A DNA stretch of 49,690 nt from contig JAPLTX010000006.1 in NCBI GenBank assembly GCA_026397915.1, positions 1 through 49,690 of the forward strand. Reading direction: 5' to 3'. The position numbers were made by a program, and so were the translations under genes. Positions 15,782 through 25,200 of this stretch are shown in pieces. Under the pieces are notes generated by a model. That model made no database searches, had not been told where the DNA came from, and worked only from the letters and a program-made list of their open reading frames with translations. Numbering within the stretch: the first letter of the stretch is position 1; each line of letters starts with the position of its first letter. The stretch is from Verrucomicrobiota bacterium (GTDB lineage Bacteria > Verrucomicrobiota > Verrucomicrobiia > CAIQCK01).

Positions 15782-16960
15782 TTACCGCCGCCGGCGGCCC
15801 ATCGTGCGCATCCGCTTCTCGGCCTCCGGGTCGAGCAGCGTCGTGTATTTGTAGGGGAAGTTGTCGATCTTCACGCGCGGGACGCTTGCGCCGATGAAAA
15901 ACTCGATCGCATGAACCTGCTTCTTGTCATCGGCGGTCATGATCGTGAACGCGTTACCGGTGGCCAGCGCGCGGCCCGTGCGGCCGATGCGGTGGACGTA
16001 ATCCTCGGCGTGCTGCGGCATGTCGTAGTTGATGACGTGGCTGATGTCCTCGATGTCCAGCCCGCGGGCGGCGATGTCGGTGGCCACCAGCACCTCGAAA
16101 CGGCCGTCACGGAAACCGCGCAACGCCTGCTCCCGCTCGCTCTGTGTGCGGTTGGAATGCAACACCGCCACCAGATGGCCGCTGCGATGCAACATCGCCG
16201 CGACGTGGTCCGCGCGATCCTTGGTCCGGCAGAAGACGAGCACCGAGTCGTATTCCGTGCGCTCGAGCAGCTCGATGACCAGCTCGTCGCGCTGGTCGTC
16301 GGCTACGGGATAAAGCGCGTGCCGGATGGTTTCAGCGGGCCGGCGGCGGCCGATTTCGATCGTTTCGGGATTCTTCAACGCCCATTGCGCCAGCGTCGCG
16401 ATCTCCGGCGGCACAGTGGCCGAGAACAGCATCGTCTGCCGGCGCGCCGGGCAGCGATCAATGATCCGCTTCACGTCAGGCAGGAAACCCATGTCCAGCA
16501 TCCGGTCGGCCTCGTCGAGGATCAGGAATTCGATGTGATCGAGCTTGCAGCGGCCCTGCTCCATGTGATCGAGCAACCGCCCCGGCGTGGCGACAACGAT
16601 GTCCACTCCCTCGCGCAGCGCTTTTTCCTGTGCGCCGTAACCGACGCCGCCGTAAATGACCACAGCGCGCAAGTCGGTAAACCGGCCATAGTCGCGGAAC
16701 GCCGTCTCCACCTGCGCCGCCAATTCGCGCGTCGGCTCCAGGATCAACGCCCGCAGTTTGCCGTGCTGGCCGAGCTTGGTGATGATGGGCAGCGCGAACG
16801 CCGCGGTCTTTCCGGTGCCGGTCTGCGCGCTGCCGATGATGTCGCGGCCTGCGAGGACCAGCGGGATTGCGCGCAACTGAATCGGCGTCGGGTCGGTATA
16901 ACCCGCCGCCTTGACGCCTTGGAGGGCGCCATGTGATAGACCGAGTTTTGAAAAAGGCAT
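15782..16960 (-). CDS. DEAD-box RNA helicase (RhlE-like)
   Basis: The 392-residue protein carries all helicase motifs in order: Q motif (YTDPTPIQ), AQTGTGKTAAF, PTRELAAQ, TPGRLLDHM, DEADRMLDMGF, SAT, VFCRTKDRADH, ATDIAARGLDIEDI and HRIGRTGRA. The short C-terminal tail after motif VI ends in a basic patch (MRTMGRRRR), typical of RhlE-type enzymes that remodel RNA, ribosomes or mRNA decay complexes. The start MPFSKLGLSHG (16960) fits the family; a few more residues are possible upstream. It is divergent from the CPBP protease gene, with 132 bases between the starts. Confidence 0.92.
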   Translation of the reverse strand: MPFSKLGLSHGALQGVKAAGYTDPTPIQLRAIPLVLAGRDIIGSAQTGTGKTAAFALPIITKLGQHGKLRALILEPTRELAAQVETAFRDYGRFTDLRAVVIYGGVGYGAQEKALREGVDIVVATPGRLLDHMEQGRCKLDHIEFLILDEADRMLDMGFLPDVKRIIDRCPARRQTMLFSATVPPEIATLAQWALKNPETIEIGRRRPAETIRHALYPVADDQRDELVIELLERTEYDSVLVFCRTKDRADHVAAMLHRSGHLVAVLHSNRTQSEREQALRGFRDGRFEVLVATDIAARGLDIEDISHVINYDMPQHAEDYVHRIGRTGRALATGNAFTIMTADDKKQVHAIEFFIGASVPRVKIDNFPYKYTTLLDPEAEKRMRTMGRRRR

Positions 16961-17092
16961 GGGGGGAAGATAGAGGAACAATGACGGCAGGGACAGGCGA
17001 AAAACACGGGATATGGAAGGATATCTGCAATCGCGCCTTGCGCGTCATGTTTCCCGTTGCTTTCAAAACCGGTGGCTTCCATATTTCGAGCG

Positions 17093-17812
17093 ATGGCGTT
17101 GGAAACGAAACCGTGGGGCTTGCGCGCGCTGGCACTGGTCAGCGGGGCAATCCTTCTGTCCTGGTCGCTCGGCACTCTGGTGGCGCTGGCGGCGTTCAAG
17201 CTGCACTGGATCGCGAAAAGCGACCTCTTGATGGCCGAGGCGGTCGTGATGGGCTTCACCTTCGACGCGGCCGGCCTGATCTTCATCGGCATCTATTTGC
17301 GAAAGCGGGGCGTGGCGCTGGCCGACGCGTTCGGACTGAAGCGCGGTCCACTCGGTCCCTCGATGGGTCGTGCCGTCATGCTGTGTCTGCTTGTGATCCC
17401 GGTCGTCTATGCGGCCATGTTCATCTGGCAGGCCGTGCTGCTGGCTTTTGGCATTACGCCAGAGGAGCAGGACATTCTGAAAATGATTCGTGGGGCGAAA
17501 AACCCGCTGCTGCGCGGCTACCTGCTCGCGCTCGCCGTCGGGCTGGCACCGGTGTTCGAGGAAACGTTTTTCCGCGGCTTCATGTATCCAGCGCTGAAAC
17601 AGCGGCTCGGCATCGTCGGCGGGCTGGCGGTGGTTTCGCTGGTGTTCGCGTCGGTCCACCTCAACCTGAACGCCTTCGTGCCTGTGTTTGTGCTCGGGGC
17701 AATGCTGGGTCTTGCCTACGAGCTGACCGGCACGATTTTGGTGCCCATCACCATTCACGCGCTGTTCAACACCGCCAACCTCATCCTCTTGTTGTTCCTG
17801 CCCGAGCCATGA
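17093..17812 (+). CDS. CPBP family intramembrane metalloprotease
   Basis: A 239-residue membrane protein with about seven hydrophobic helices. It holds the CPBP (CAAX protease and bacteriocin-processing) motifs: EETFFRGF (Glu-Glu-x3-Arg) in one helix, VHLNLN with the first His, and ITIHALFNTANL with the second His and Asn. These bind zinc inside the membrane. Its substrate is unknown. The ATG at 17093 (MALETKPWG) is chosen over an earlier in-frame one because the extra residues lack a pattern. Its stop overlaps the thiL start (ATGA), so the two are probably co-translated. Confidence 0.88.
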   Translation: MALETKPWGLRALALVSGAILLSWSLGTLVALAAFKLHWIAKSDLLMAEAVVMGFTFDAAGLIFIGIYLRKRGVALADAFGLKRGPLGPSMGRAVMLCLLVIPVVYAAMFIWQAVLLAFGITPEEQDILKMIRGAKNPLLRGYLLALAVGLAPVFEETFFRGFMYPALKQRLGIVGGLAVVSLVFASVHLNLNAFVPVFVLGAMLGLAYELTGTILVPITIHALFNTANLILLLFLPEP

Positions 17813-18750
17813 AGACGACTCTTCGCCAACTTGGTGAGCGCGGCCTGATCGCGCTGTTGAAACGGCAGCTTCCGCGTGGGCGCGGCGTGCGGGTCGGCAT
17901 CGGCGACGACTGCGCTGCCGTGCAAATCGGCCGCGGTGCAGGTGGGCGGCTGTTGCTGCTAAAAACCGACGCTGTCGTCGAAGGCGTTCACTTCGACAAG
18001 CGCGCCACGTCGTTCCAGATCGGCTGGAAGGCGATGGCGCGTCCGCTGAGCGACTTCGCGGCGATGGCCGGCCGGCCGCGTTGGGCGCTCGTCACGACCG
18101 GATTGCGCGGGGAGATGCCAGTGCGGTTCGTCCGGGAGGTTTATCGCGGGCTGGCGGCGGCGGCGAAGAAGTTCGGCGTCGTCATCGTCGGCGGCGAAAC
18201 CGTGCGAACGCCGGACCGGTTTTGGCTGAGCGTTGCGCTGACCGGCGAGGTGGAGCCGCAGGCGATGCGGCTGCGCTCCGGCGCGCGTCCCAACGATGCG
18301 ATCTTCGTCACCGGTTCGCTCGGCGGCTCCATCGCCAGCAAGCATCTGAAATTCACGCCTCGCCTCGCCGAAGCGAAATGGCTGGCGAAACAAGGTTGCG
18401 TTGGCGCGATGATTGACATCAGCGACGGGCTCGCGCGTGACCTCGGCCACATCTGCCGCGAAAGCGGCGTCAGCGCGTGTTTGTGGAAGTCGGCGATTCC
18501 CATCGCGCCGGCGGCCGGTGGCTCGCTCCAACGCGCGCTCCATGATGGCGAGGATTTCGAACTGCTGTTCACTGTGCCATCGGCGCGGGCGGCAAAACTG
18601 AAGCATGCCTGGCGCAAGAAGTTCCCGCGTTTGCGGCTTAGCTTGATCGGCTTTGTCCTTTGCGGCAAAGGCATCCGACTGATAGACGCGGGCCGATGGC
18701 AACATCTCGATGAAGACGGCTACGACCACTTCCAACCACGTCACGCGTAG
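17809..18750 (+). CDS. thiL: thiamine-monophosphate kinase
   Basis: The 313-residue protein matches ThiL, which phosphorylates thiamine monophosphate to the active diphosphate cofactor. Conserved parts are visible: GIGDDCAAV near the start, KTDAVVEGVHF, GWKAMARPLSDFAAMAG, VIVGGETVR, and the ATP/Mg motif MIDISDGLARDLGHI, then LHDGEDFELLFTV. The frame is open far upstream, but MKTTLRQLGERGLI is the natural start and overlaps the previous stop by ATGA. The last 41 bases overlap the tsaE start. Confidence 0.92.
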   Translation: MKTTLRQLGERGLIALLKRQLPRGRGVRVGIGDDCAAVQIGRGAGGRLLLLKTDAVVEGVHFDKRATSFQIGWKAMARPLSDFAAMAGRPRWALVTTGLRGEMPVRFVREVYRGLAAAAKKFGVVIVGGETVRTPDRFWLSVALTGEVEPQAMRLRSGARPNDAIFVTGSLGGSIASKHLKFTPRLAEAKWLAKQGCVGAMIDISDGLARDLGHICRESGVSACLWKSAIPIAPAAGGSLQRALHDGEDFELLFTVPSARAAKLKHAWRKKFPRLRLSLIGFVLCGKGIRLIDAGRWQHLDEDGYDHFQPRHA

Positions 18751-19159
18751 CGTCGAGGAAACCGTCTCGCTCGGCGAACAGTTGGCGTCCTCGTTGCCAG
18801 CCGGCACGGTCGTCGCGCTCAGCGGCGATCTCGGCGCGGGCAAGACGGCGCTTACCAAAGGCATCGCGCGTGGCTTGGGCGTTGAGGACACGATCACCAG
18901 TCCCACGTTCACGCTCGTCAACGAGCACGCCGCCCGCAACGACCGCCGACTCTATCACGTGGACCTCTACCGCTTGGACCAACCACAGCAAGCGGTCGAG
19001 ATTGGCATCGAGGAGGAGCTCGCGCCCGACGGTTGGACAATCATTGAATGGGCTGAGAAGCTCGGCGACGTTCTGCCGGCAAGCGCGGTGCGCATCCACA
19101 TCGAGATCGTCGGCGAGAATGAGCGGCGGATCAGCGTGACAGAAGGCAGACACCCATGA
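18710..19159 (+). CDS. tsaE: tRNA t6A biosynthesis ATPase TsaE
   Basis: At 149 residues it has the usual size of TsaE, an ATPase that works with TsaB and TsaD to make N6-threonylcarbamoyladenosine on ANN-decoding tRNAs. Features: Walker A GDLGAGKT (about 39-46), SPTFTLVNEH, YHVDLYRL and IIEWAEKLGDVLP. The start lies 41 bases inside thiL, and the stop overlaps the tsaB start (ATGA). The tsaE-tsaB pairing supports both assignments; tsaD is not in the window. Confidence 0.93.
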   Translation: MKTATTTSNHVTRSVEETVSLGEQLASSLPAGTVVALSGDLGAGKTALTKGIARGLGVEDTITSPTFTLVNEHAARNDRRLYHVDLYRLDQPQQAVEIGIEEELAPDGWTIIEWAEKLGDVLPASAVRIHIEIVGENERRISVTEGRHP

Positions 19160-19815
19160 TCACGCTTGCTCTCGACACTTCCGGTCCCGTCGGCTCGGTT
19201 GCTCTGCGACGTGGCGGGCGCTTGCTCGGCGAGCGCACGCTCGACACGCATCATCACCACTCGGCGTTGCTGCTGCCGACGATTGACGAGATGCTGCGGA
19301 CGCACGGGCTGGCGCCGCGCGACGTGGAGTTGTGGGCCGTCGGGCTGGGGCCGGGCAGCTACACCGGCATCCGCGTCGGCATCGCCGCGGCAAAAGGTTT
19401 CTCGCTGGCACACGGCCGGCCGTTGGCAGGCGCGGGCAGCGTGGAGGCGCTGGCATTGGAGCATGGCACCGACGGCGCGGTGGCGGTTGTTGTGGATGCG
19501 CGGCGGGAGGAGATTTATTTCTCGCTGACGGTTGCCGCCCGGCCGCTCGTGCCGCTGCAAATCGTTTCACTCGACGCGCTGGCGGGGTTGGTGACGCAAC
19601 CGGCGCTTCTTGTCGGGCCGGAGATCAAGCGCTACGAGCCGGAGATCGCAAAGCGGCTCGGCTCGCTGGCGCGGTTTCCGAAAGACAACATCCATCCGCG
19701 CGCGGCGTTCGTCGGCGAGCTGGCGGAGCGGCGGCTCGCACAACGGGGTAGGGGCGATGAGAAGGTGGAGCCAATCTATTTGAGAGAGACGAGCTTTAAG
19801 AAAGTGAAGAGTTAA
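19156..19815 (+). CDS. tsaB: tRNA t6A biosynthesis protein TsaB
   Basis: The 219-residue protein has the ASKHA-fold start (ITLALDTSGPVGSVAL) and the conserved GLGPGSYTGIRVGIAAAKGF, both signatures of TsaB (YeaZ), the non-catalytic partner of TsaD in the t6A complex. The start overlaps the tsaE stop. The C-terminal residues KKVKS and the stop codon are encoded by a short repeat (AAAGTGAAGAGT) that also ends an unrelated gene at 31278, so the natural end may have been replaced. Confidence 0.93.
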   Translation: MITLALDTSGPVGSVALRRGGRLLGERTLDTHHHHSALLLPTIDEMLRTHGLAPRDVELWAVGLGPGSYTGIRVGIAAAKGFSLAHGRPLAGAGSVEALALEHGTDGAVAVVVDARREEIYFSLTVAARPLVPLQIVSLDALAGLVTQPALLVGPEIKRYEPEIAKRLGSLARFPKDNIHPRAAFVGELAERRLAQRGRGDEKVEPIYLRETSFKKVKS

Positions 19816-19854
19816 GAGTTGGGAGATTGCATTCCCTCATTCTTCATTCTTAAC
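19811..19854. terminator. hairpin at the end of tsaB
   Basis: GTTAAGA (19811-19817) pairs with TCTTAAC (19848-19854) across a 30-base loop, starting within the tsaB stop codon and ending seven bases before alr. There is no strong T tract. It may attenuate or only mark a repeat insertion. Confidence 0.35.
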
Positions 19855-19861
19855 TGCTCCG

Positions 19862-21007
19862 ATGAACCCAACTGAACTTTATCGCACGTGGGTCGAGGTC
19901 AGTTTCGACGCGCTGCGGAACAACCTGGCGTGGATTCGCCACCGGGTCGGGCCGCGCGTGAAGATTCTGGCGGTGGTGAAAGCCGACGCTTACGGGCACG
20001 GCCTGCCGCAGATCGCCGGCGCGCTGATGCACGGCGGCGTGGACATCTTCGGCGTGGCAACGTTGAACGAGGCGCTTGGCGTGCGCGCGGTCGGCGCGGG
20101 CTGGCCGATCCTGCTGCTCGGCTCCAGCCTGCCCGCCGAGGTGGAAACGGCGGTGCGGCACAACATTATGCCGACGATCAGTTCGCTCGACGAAGCGCGC
20201 CGGTTTCAGCGCGAGGCGGCGCGGCAGCGGAAGACGCTCGCGGTCCACGTGAAGGTGGACACAGGCATGGGGCGGCTCGGTTTCTGGCACGAAGAAGCAG
20301 TCGGGCCGATCCGGCGCATCGCAGCGATGTCGAATCTGCGGTTGCAGGGGATTTACACGCACTTTCCATCGGCGGAGGACGACGCAACGTTTTCGTTGGA
20401 GCAGGTGGAGAAGTTTCGCGTCGTCGTGCGGCAGGTTGGCGTGCGGATTTCGTTGCGGCATGCGGACAACTCAGCCGGCGTGCTGAACGTTCACGCGGGC
20501 AGTCAGCGGCTGGGCTCGCCGTTTAATGTGGTGCGGCCCGGCCTGATGATGTATGGCATCGTCCCTCCAGGTTTGCCGCCGGTGCCGCAACTACAGCCGA
20601 CGCTGAGGTTCAAGAGTCGCGTCATTTTGGTGAAGCGCATCGCGGCGGGCCGCAGCATCAGCTATGGCCGGACGTTTGTCGCGCAGCGGCCGATGCGCGT
20701 GGCCATCGTCGGCGCGGGCTACGGTGATGGCTACTCGCGCGATCTCTCCAACCGCGGCGAGGTGCTCATTCGCGGCCGCCGTTGTCCCGTGCTGGGCCGC
20801 GTGACGATGGACCAGACGATCGCGGACGTGAGCGACGCGCGGTTCCGCAACCTGAGCGCGGGCGAGGAAGTGGTGCTTGTCGGCAGGCAGGGCCGCGATT
20901 GCATCACGGCGGTGGAACTGGCGGCGTGGGCGGGCACGATTCCTTGGGAAGCGATGACTTCGATCACGAAGCGCGTGCCGCGGGTTTACACCGGCGCGGC
21001 AACGTGA
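19862..21007 (+). CDS. alr: alanine racemase
   Basis: The 381-residue PLP enzyme makes D-alanine for peptidoglycan. The PLP lysine lies in AVVKADAYGHG (about 38-48), and typical later motifs are HVKVDTGMGRLGF, GIYTHFPSAED, RPGLMMYG, and ISYGRTFVAQRPMRVAIVGAGYGDGY, with the second catalytic Tyr in that segment. Length and order fit Alr. It follows tsaB by 46 bases on the same strand. It ends 10 bases from the convergent NHL gene. Confidence 0.94.
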   Translation: MNPTELYRTWVEVSFDALRNNLAWIRHRVGPRVKILAVVKADAYGHGLPQIAGALMHGGVDIFGVATLNEALGVRAVGAGWPILLLGSSLPAEVETAVRHNIMPTISSLDEARRFQREAARQRKTLAVHVKVDTGMGRLGFWHEEAVGPIRRIAAMSNLRLQGIYTHFPSAEDDATFSLEQVEKFRVVVRQVGVRISLRHADNSAGVLNVHAGSQRLGSPFNVVRPGLMMYGIVPPGLPPVPQLQPTLRFKSRVILVKRIAAGRSISYGRTFVAQRPMRVAIVGAGYGDGYSRDLSNRGEVLIRGRRCPVLGRVTMDQTIADVSDARFRNLSAGEEVVLVGRQGRDCITAVELAAWAGTIPWEAMTSITKRVPRVYTGAAT

Positions 21008-21017
21008 CGGCCCTCTG

Positions 21018-22133
21018 TCAATTGCCACCAAATTTATAGAACCCCACCCGCGCGTTGCCACTCTCGGCGACCCAGAGCTTCTGCTCGACGAGGTCGAAGA
21101 CGAGGCCCGTTGGGGTGTCGAGGCCGGCATTGGCGGCTTGCGGCTCGCAGGACTCGATGTCCGGCTGGCCGATGACCGCGGCGACGCGCAACGGTTCGGC
21201 GGAACGGCCGCTGTAGCCGACAATGCGATGGTTGCCGGCGTCGGTGACGAACATCCACGAGTCGAATTCGTCGAGCGTGATGTCGGTGGGCGCTCGCAGG
21301 CCTTCGGCGCCGCCGGCGGCTTCAGCGAGGTTGAAATCCTCCTGACCAAACACCGCGTAGGCGCTGGCGCCAGTCAACGGTGCGTTGCCGTCGAAGACCA
21401 CGACGCGGTTGTTGCCGGTGTCGGCGACGTAGAGTTGGTTGTTGCCGTCCACGGCCACGCCCGACGGCGCGCGCAACGCGGTCGCGGACGTGCCCGGCTC
21501 GTAGCCCAGGAAATCCTCCTGCCCGACAACAGCGACGGCGGCGGGAAGATGAGCGAGTTTCTCCACGGCGAAGAGCAATACGCGGTGATTGAGCGAGTCG
21601 GCGACAAAGAGCCTGTTGCCATCAACGCTGAGTGCCAGCCCGGCCGGCCCTGCCAGACCACGTGGGCCGCAACGCGCCTCGGCCAGGCCGAAGCCGCTCT
21701 GGCCGATGACGAAATCCGCCGGCAGGAGATTCTTCAGAACATGCGTGTCGAAGAACAGAACGCGGTTGTTGAGGAAATCGCTGACCCACAGGCCGTCGCG
21801 CACCGCGTCGTAGGCGATGCCGTTGGGAAATGCCAGGCCGCAACCGTTTGGCGTCGGTTCGCCGGTGGCGTTCATCGCCACGGACTGCGCGTCCGGCTGG
21901 CCGATGATCGCGAGCGGCGCGGGGCCGAGCGTGCCGGCGCTGATGTCATAGACGAGCACGCGGTTGTTGGCGGAGTCGCAGAGGAACATTCGGTCGTGGG
22001 CGAGGTCGAGCGCCATCGGACCGCCGGAGAAACTGTCCACGCCCGGCGGCGGGTTGCTGGGGCCGAACGCGCGGGCGATGTCCAGCCCGGCGAGCGCGAC
22101 CACCAACAGCGAAATGAGAATTTGGCGTTTCAA
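21018..22133 (-). CDS. secreted NHL-repeat beta-propeller protein
   Basis: The TTG start has GGAG upstream and gives 371 residues with a signal peptide (ILISLLVVALAGLDIARA). The rest is made of about five to six NHL-type blades with repeated CDSANNRVLVYD, DFLNNRVLFFD, DSLNHRVLLF, DTGNNRVVVFD and DAGNHRIVGY. Between blades, segments such as VIGQSGFGLAE and VVGQEDFL recur, as in many predicted surface NHL proteins. It is probably a periplasmic or exported scaffold or binding protein; no enzyme motif is seen. Confidence 0.82.
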   Translation of the reverse strand: MKRQILISLLVVALAGLDIARAFGPSNPPPGVDSFSGGPMALDLAHDRMFLCDSANNRVLVYDISAGTLGPAPLAIIGQPDAQSVAMNATGEPTPNGCGLAFPNGIAYDAVRDGLWVSDFLNNRVLFFDTHVLKNLLPADFVIGQSGFGLAEARCGPRGLAGPAGLALSVDGNRLFVADSLNHRVLLFAVEKLAHLPAAVAVVGQEDFLGYEPGTSATALRAPSGVAVDGNNQLYVADTGNNRVVVFDGNAPLTGASAYAVFGQEDFNLAEAAGGAEGLRAPTDITLDEFDSWMFVTDAGNHRIVGYSGRSAEPLRVAAVIGQPDIESCEPQAANAGLDTPTGLVFDLVEQKLWVAESGNARVGFYKFGGN

Positions 22134-22224
22134 ATAAACGATCTCCAGCGCCGCGCAGTGTAGAGATTGCAGCCACGGCGGTCAAGCGCGCGGCGGAAAA
22201 GCGCGGCGGATCAAACGATTTGCG

Positions 22225-25200
22225 TCACTTTGCCTTTTTCACCTGCTCGATGGCGAAGCGGAAGATGGAGTGCAATAGCATCGGCGAACTGTCTGGATCC
22301 AACAGCAGGCCACTCCAGATGTAGAGCAGCTTACCGCCGGCGAGGTCGCCTTTGAGCCACTCGATGTAAGCGGCGGCGTCACCGTGGTCGTTGCTGCGCT
22401 CGTCGCTCACGCCGTAGAGCGACAGGTAGCGCACGACGTGACGGTCCATTTCCTCGTCGGTGATCGTGCGCAACCGCAGGTCGCCGGTGGTGGGAAAGAC
22501 AAGCTGCCACGGCGCGTTGGGCAGCACGCGCTGCGAGACGATATGGTCCAAGCGGAACGTGTGCTCCTGCGGCGGTTTCTCAAAAATGTTTTTCAGCGTC
22601 ACGCCGAGTTGTGGCAATAACGGCTGGGGGGTGTTTACCTCCGTGTGTTTCGGATCGCGGAGGTCTTCGCCGTAGTAGAACGGGAACGGCTCACGACAGA
22701 GGCAGATGACAAGACCACCGCTCTTCAGGTAGTTCACCAGCGAGGCGCGACCGTCGCCGTCGGTGCGAACACTGAACGGATAACGCTCGCCGCCAAGATT
22801 CAGCGCCACCGGGTAGCGACTGGCGTTGAGCCGGCCCGGCTCCACCATCTGCTGTGGCGTAAGGGCGTCGACCTTCGCCAGCAGACCGGAGCGCAAGGCA
22901 AAACGATTCGCCGACCCGCGCGGGTCCGTCGGCAGCAACGCGATGCGGCCCGCCGGCAGTTTCGCCAACTCCGTCCGCAGCGAGTCCATTTCGGTCTGCG
23001 CTTTCAGTTCCGCCCGCCAGGCTTCGATGCCGGCGTTGACGGCGGCGGTCGTGACGGGCAGCGTCTTCGGATCGCCGCGATGCAGCGTCATGCCGAAGAG
23101 CAGCGCGTTGCGCGCGGAGATGCGCTCGACGGTGCGCAGCGACGGAATATTCACGGAAGCGAGCAGCAGGCGCTTCTTGAAGATCGCCGGCCACGGTTGC
23201 CACACCAGCGCCGGCTCGGCGCTGACGAGGGTGGTGGTGCCGTTGTCCATCGCGAGGCTGAACCACGCGTCCTTCTGCGTCGCCGCATACGCCAGGAACA
23301 GCGTCGCCGGTCCCTCGATGCCCTGTTGGAGCTTGATCGGCGCACGACGCGCGATTTTGCCGTCGGCGGCGTTTGGTGGCGTCAGCCAGAACGGTGCACC
23401 GAACGCCCATCGAATGCCACCCGGCAACCCTGCCCACGAATCGAGCTTTGCCCAATCCGCCTCCAGCTTCGTGTCGCACTCCAGCGGCAGCAACTCGAAC
23501 TCACCAGTGTCGCCGCTGACCGTTCCGAGTTTCAGCAGAAACTCCTGGTTCTTGTCGCGGACAACTTTCGTGTCTAGTTCCTGTTCCAGCAACCGCGCGA
23601 CGGCCAGCGGCGGCGCGTCGGGCTTCGGTTCGCCAACGATGATTGTGTCGCCGTCGCGAAGGTCGCGGATGTAAAGCGACGCGGGCGCTTGGGGCGGCCG
23701 GCGCACATCGCCTTCGAGCCGGATCTTGCCGCGCTGCACGACGACCTGTTTCGCGGCGAGGTTCACCTGCGGATAGCTCAGCGCGATGTCGAACGGCGTC
23801 TTCCGATCGCTCGCGACGCGGAACGAGAAATCACCGGCGCTCGCGCTGCTCATGCTTGCGCTGCGATACTCCGTCACGTCGAACCGCTCCGCTGTCTTCA
23901 CGCACGCCAGCACCGCGCGGTCGCCGCAGACCACGCGCGTCACAGCGTTGCTGATCGGCCAGGCGTAAAGCAGGTCGTTGGCCCAGCCGAAGTCGGAGCG
24001 AACGCCGTCACCGGGGCCGCAGCCGGAGTAAACGCCCCAGCCTTCGGTGAACGCATTGCGGTCGTAATCAGCCAGCGACAGTTTTTCCGTGTCGCGGTAG
24101 AGCAGGTTCCAGCGATCGAGCGCGCCGCGTAGCATGTAGCCGAGCCGGGCGTCGCCGCTGTGGACATAGACCTGCGCCAGCACGTCGAGGAACCACGCGA
24201 CCTCGTTGGAGCACGGCGCGCCGGCCCAGTTCTGGCCGCTGTTCGGCTCCATAAGGAACGTCGGGTCATCGTTGTCGGTCACGTCGTTGTCGGCGGCCCA
24301 CGCGGCGAGGTAGCGGTAGGCGATGGAGACGGCCAGATCGAGCGCGGCCCGCGCCCGCTCGGCGCGCTCCGGCGTGTTGCGGAACGTGAAGTGATAGTCG
24401 AGCAGGAAGACCGCCGGCAGTGTCGCGCCGATGGCGAACGGGCTGGCTGGCACGTCGGCAAACTCGTTGCGCGACCAGACAAAATGCTTCGCCCAGTTGA
24501 AGACGCCATCAATGAACGGCAGCAGCTTCGCCGCCTCGTCGGAATTCGTCGCATGCTCGTGCCGCCACACGTCCACCATCGCGATACCGACAGCGAACCC
24601 GTTCGCGTTGTGCAGCGTGCGGACCGGCTCGCCGCCCCACTTGTCGTTCCAGCGTCCCTCGATGGGTTTCTCCCAGAAGACGCACTGCTCGCCGCCGGCC
24701 TCGAACGTCTTCGCGTGAGCCATCAGGTAATCAAGGTCTTCTCTCAGCCCCGCGAATGCCTTCGTGTCGTAGCGCGAGTAGGCAGCCTCCACCGGCGACT
24801 CGGCATACCAGTTCCAACCGCCGACCTCGACCGTGCCAGCAACCTCAAACGTGCCGTCCTTCTCGTGGCGCGTCAGCAACCGCGGCGGCAGCAGCGACGG
24901 CCAATCGTTCAGCCGCGTCGCGCCTGGCATGTAGCCGACATTGGGCGTGTGCGGCACGCGCGGGGCGTGGTCCACATAACGTTCCTGGAAAAACTCGTGC
25001 AGACGGCGGTTGGGGTCCGACGTGTCCGGCAGGTCGAGGCTCCAGAACAAATCCGCGCGCGACGCCACATGGCAGTGACGTTCCGGATACACGAGCTTCC
25101 GGTAACTCTCCGTGCTGTGCGGATAACAGAGCGCAACGAACTGTTCCGCATCACCCTGCTTGCAGTAGTAAGCCGTGCTCACCTCGCGCTCCGAGTTGTC

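Noticed and set aside
12694..15897. Very long plus-strand open frame (over 1000 codons) across uvrC and murJ
   Set aside because: It is the antisense of two clearly identified genes, with low-complexity Arg/His/Gln-rich translation typical of GC-rich shadow frames.
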